Source of the DNA: Streptomyces sp. ACA25
GTDB taxonomy: Bacteria > Actinomycetota > Actinomycetes > Streptomycetales > Streptomycetaceae
Reading direction: 5' to 3'
NCBI RefSeq assembly: GCF_028200735.1
Contig: NZ_JAQKPV010000001.1
Coordinates: 248,001 to 312,000, forward strand
Length of the DNA stretch: 64,000 bases
Shown here piece after piece: positions 62,154-64,000 of the stretch (position 1 is its first letter; every line of letters starts with the position of its first letter). The translations under genes and the position numbers were made by a program. Under the pieces are notes generated by a model, which was not told the DNA's origin, made no database searches, and was given only the letters and a program-made list of their open reading frames with translations.

Positions 62154-64000
62154 ATGAGCGAGCACCGTCGCAAGCCGCCGCAGTCGCGCGGCCGCCGCGC
62201 CTCGGCGCCGTCCGATCGGCGGGGCGCCCCACCGCCGGAGGCCGGCAGACACGCCACACCGCACGAAGCTCCCCCCTACGGAAGCCGCTCCGAGGCTCGC
62301 CGAGCGGCCGGGAGCGGCGGTAGGCGACGCGCGGCCGCGTCCGCTGCTGAGGGAGTCGGCGGCGGACGACGGGCCGCCCGCGGACGACGGGCGGAGCAGC
62401 CGCAGAAGAAGCGCTTCATCGACTACCCCCGGGCGGGCAAGTACGGAGTGCGCCGCTGGATGCCCTCCTTCAAGCAGGTGCTCGGCTCGGCGATTCTCTT
62501 CATGGGGCTGATGCTGGGACTCGTCGGCGCCGCCTATGCGATGGTCGACGTCCCCGACCCGAACAAGATGGCCACCCAGCAGAAGAACGTCTACTACTGG
62601 GCGGACGGCAGCCGGATGGTGGTCGCCGGAGGCGGAGAGCACAACCGGCAGATCATCCCCCTGACCCAGATCCCGAAGGACATGCAGTTCGCGGCGATCT
62701 CGGCGGAGAACCACACCTTCCGGGAGGACCGGGGCGTCGACCCGATCGGCATCGGCCGGGCCGTGGTCAACATGGCCCGCGGCGGAGACACCCAGTCAGG
62801 GTCGACGATCACCCAGCAGTACGTGAAAAATCTCTACCTGACGCAGGAACAGACCCTGGAGCGCAAGGCCAAGGAACTGCTCATCTCGGTCAAGGTGGGG
62901 GCCACCGTCCAGAAGGACGAAATTCTCGCGGGGTACCTCAACACCTCCTACTTCGGCCGGGGCGCCTACGGCATCCAGGCCGCGGCGCAGGCCTACTACG
63001 GCATCGACGCCGAGGAGCTCGACGCCAGCCAGTCGGCGTTCCTCACCACACTGCTCAAGGGCCCTGAGTACTACGACCCGCACGGTGGCGTCCGGGGTGA
63101 GGAAGCGGCCGAGGCGAACATGGAGCGGGCCGTCAAGCGCTGGGACTGGGTACTCGAGCGCCGGGTCCAGCTCAACAACCTGACGGCGACGGAGCGCGCG
63201 GAGTTCACAGAGTTCCCGATGCCCAACAAGCCCTCTAAGGCCACCGAGCTCGGCGGCCAGATCGGCTACATGACGGAGCTGGTCAACCGCTACCTCCTCG
63301 ACCAGGAGATCCTCACCCAGCAGCAGCTGGACGACGGCGGCTACCAGATCCACACCACCTTCGACCAGGACAAGGTCGACCAGATGGTGCAGGCCGTCGA
63401 GAACGTCCAGGAGGAGTTCGACCCGGAGGAGCGGGACGCGGACAAGTACGTGCAGTTCGGCGGAGCCTCGGTGGTCCCCGGGGACGGCGCCATCGTGGCG
63501 ATCTACGGAGGCGTGTCCGCCACCGAGCACTACGTCAACAACGCGAACCGCCAGGACGTGCAGGTCGGCTCGATCTTCAAGCCGTTCGTCCTCGCCGCCG
63601 CCATGCGTGACGGTGTCCGTGACCCCAACAGGCCACCGGACCAGCCCGACTCCGACCGCACACCGCTTTCTCCGGAAAGCGTGTACAGCAGTGAGGACGG
63701 CTTGCTGATCCATCACTACGACGGCACCGAGTGGCGCGGCGAGGACGAGGAGACCGGCGAGGAGATCTCCTGGCGGCAGCCCAACCTCGAGGGCCAGGAG
63801 CAGGGCGACATCAGTCTGCGCAAGGCCATGGAGGTGTCCGCCAACTCTCCGTTCGTGCAGCTGGCCATGGACATCGGCATCGACCGGGTGGCCCAGGCCG
63901 CCATCGACGCCGGCCTGCACAAGGACAGCCTCGGCCCGCACAACGACAGTGTGCCGTCGTTCGCGCTCGGTGTCTCGACTCCGAGCGCGATCCGGATGGC
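62154..64000 (+). CDS. Class A penicillin-binding protein (incomplete at right edge)
   Basis: The frame is open to the window edge, giving the first 615 residues. A basic cytosolic tail (1-105) with a low-complexity Arg/Ala stretch is followed by a membrane helix (about 106-130). The glycosyltransferase (GT51) domain has catalytic Glu185 in AISAENHTFREDRG and the GSTITQQYVKNLYL segment. The transpeptidase domain has SxxK with Ser473 in GSIFKPF and SAN at 562-564; its KTG motif is beyond the edge. It polymerises and cross-links peptidoglycan. ATG 62154 has GAGGAG upstream. A SigE-like promoter precedes it. Confidence 0.95.
   Translation, partial: MSEHRRKPPQSRGRRASAPSDRRGAPPPEAGRHATPHEAPPYGSRSEARRAAGSGGRRRAAASAAEGVGGGRRAARGRRAEQPQKKRFIDYPRAGKYGVRRWMPSFKQVLGSAILFMGLMLGLVGAAYAMVDVPDPNKMATQQKNVYYWADGSRMVVAGGGEHNRQIIPLTQIPKDMQFAAISAENHTFREDRGVDPIGIGRAVVNMARGGDTQSGSTITQQYVKNLYLTQEQTLERKAKELLISVKVGATVQKDEILAGYLNTSYFGRGAYGIQAAAQAYYGIDAEELDASQSAFLTTLLKGPEYYDPHGGVRGEEAAEANMERAVKRWDWVLERRVQLNNLTATERAEFTEFPMPNKPSKATELGGQIGYMTELVNRYLLDQEILTQQQLDDGGYQIHTTFDQDKVDQMVQAVENVQEEFDPEERDADKYVQFGGASVVPGDGAIVAIYGGVSATEHYVNNANRQDVQVGSIFKPFVLAAAMRDGVRDPNRPPDQPDSDRTPLSPESVYSSEDGLLIHHYDGTEWRGEDEETGEEISWRQPNLEGQEQGDISLRKAMEVSANSPFVQLAMDIGIDRVAQAAIDAGLHKDSLGPHNDSVPSFALGVSTPSAIRM

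Overview
The window is GC-rich actinobacterial chromosome, almost certainly from a Streptomyces or close relative. Evidence: codon third positions are nearly all G or C, many genes start with GTG, and mycothiol and F420 enzyme families are present. Gene order also follows the conserved Streptomyces core arm: copper genes - pheA - serS - HAD - ABC, then hisC - cydAB - cydDC, then thiC, then dnaB - MATE - rplI/rpsR/ssb/rpsF - femX - alr-like - ino1 - padR - PBP. I see no rRNA, tRNA, CRISPR array or intact mobile element. Traces of foreign or decaying DNA are a 5'-truncated tyrosine integrase at the left edge and gene fragments near 49.6-51.8 kb.

Layout. 0.16-1.3 kb: integrase remnant and an RsbW-like ATP-binding protein. 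1.6-7.8 kb: copper handling and export cluster (membrane protein, YcnI, SCO1/SenC, PCuAC, CopC-CopD fusion, Tat-exported DyP peroxidase). 7.8-11.3 kb: pheA, a DnaA-box cluster, serS and a HAD phosphatase. 11.4-14.9 kb: two ABC-2 modules (ATPase, permease, ATPase, permease) in one operon. 15-19.7 kb: PspAB-like protein, F420-type oxidoreductase, a second HAD phosphatase, a membrane protein and a metallophosphoesterase. 19.9-22.4 kb: LacI-type regulator and hisC. 22.6-30.6 kb: Rex-operator-controlled cytochrome bd oxidase cydA-cydB-cydDC (fused) plus a DevS/DosS-like GAF-GAF histidine kinase. 30.6-34 kb: SDR, a MerR-type regulator behind a long structured leader, a thiamine-binding protein and a BRO-N regulator. 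34-36 kb: TPP-riboswitch-controlled thiC. 36-40.5 kb: small membrane proteins, cupin, PLP sulfur-amino-acid enzyme, Nudix. 40.5-47.7 kb: flavohemoprotein/PPOX operon, membrane Ser/Thr kinase, class-C serine hydrolase, SnoaL, VOC and AraC-type genes. 47.9-49.5 kb: ABC-F ribosome-protection factor with a probable uORF attenuator. 49.6-51.8 kb: decay zone. 51.9-57 kb: dnaB, DnaA-box cluster, MATE, and the rpsF-ssb-rpsR-rplI operon. 57-64 kb: cell-envelope genes (FemX, Alr-like), inositol-3-phosphate synthase with a PadR regulator and operator array, and a class A PBP running off the right edge.

How the genes work together. The respiratory block is the clearest regulatory unit: a perfect Rex (NADH/NAD+) site sits upstream of cydA, and a kinase with a DosS-like candidate heme histidine lies downstream. 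The copper block carries metal through a set of exported binders and could supply cuproenzyme assembly. Two separate DnaA-box groups flank replication or translation genes (serS, dnaB). The right end couples peptidoglycan cross-bridge addition, inositol synthesis (for mycothiol and phosphatidylinositol) and cell-wall polymerisation. The least explained signals are RNA-level: a perfect 18-bp hairpin inside the CydD-CydC linker, an overlapping uORF and hairpin before the ABC-F gene, a long leader ending in a cUUCGg hairpin before the MerR-type gene, and a 20-bp hairpin before the PLP enzyme gene.
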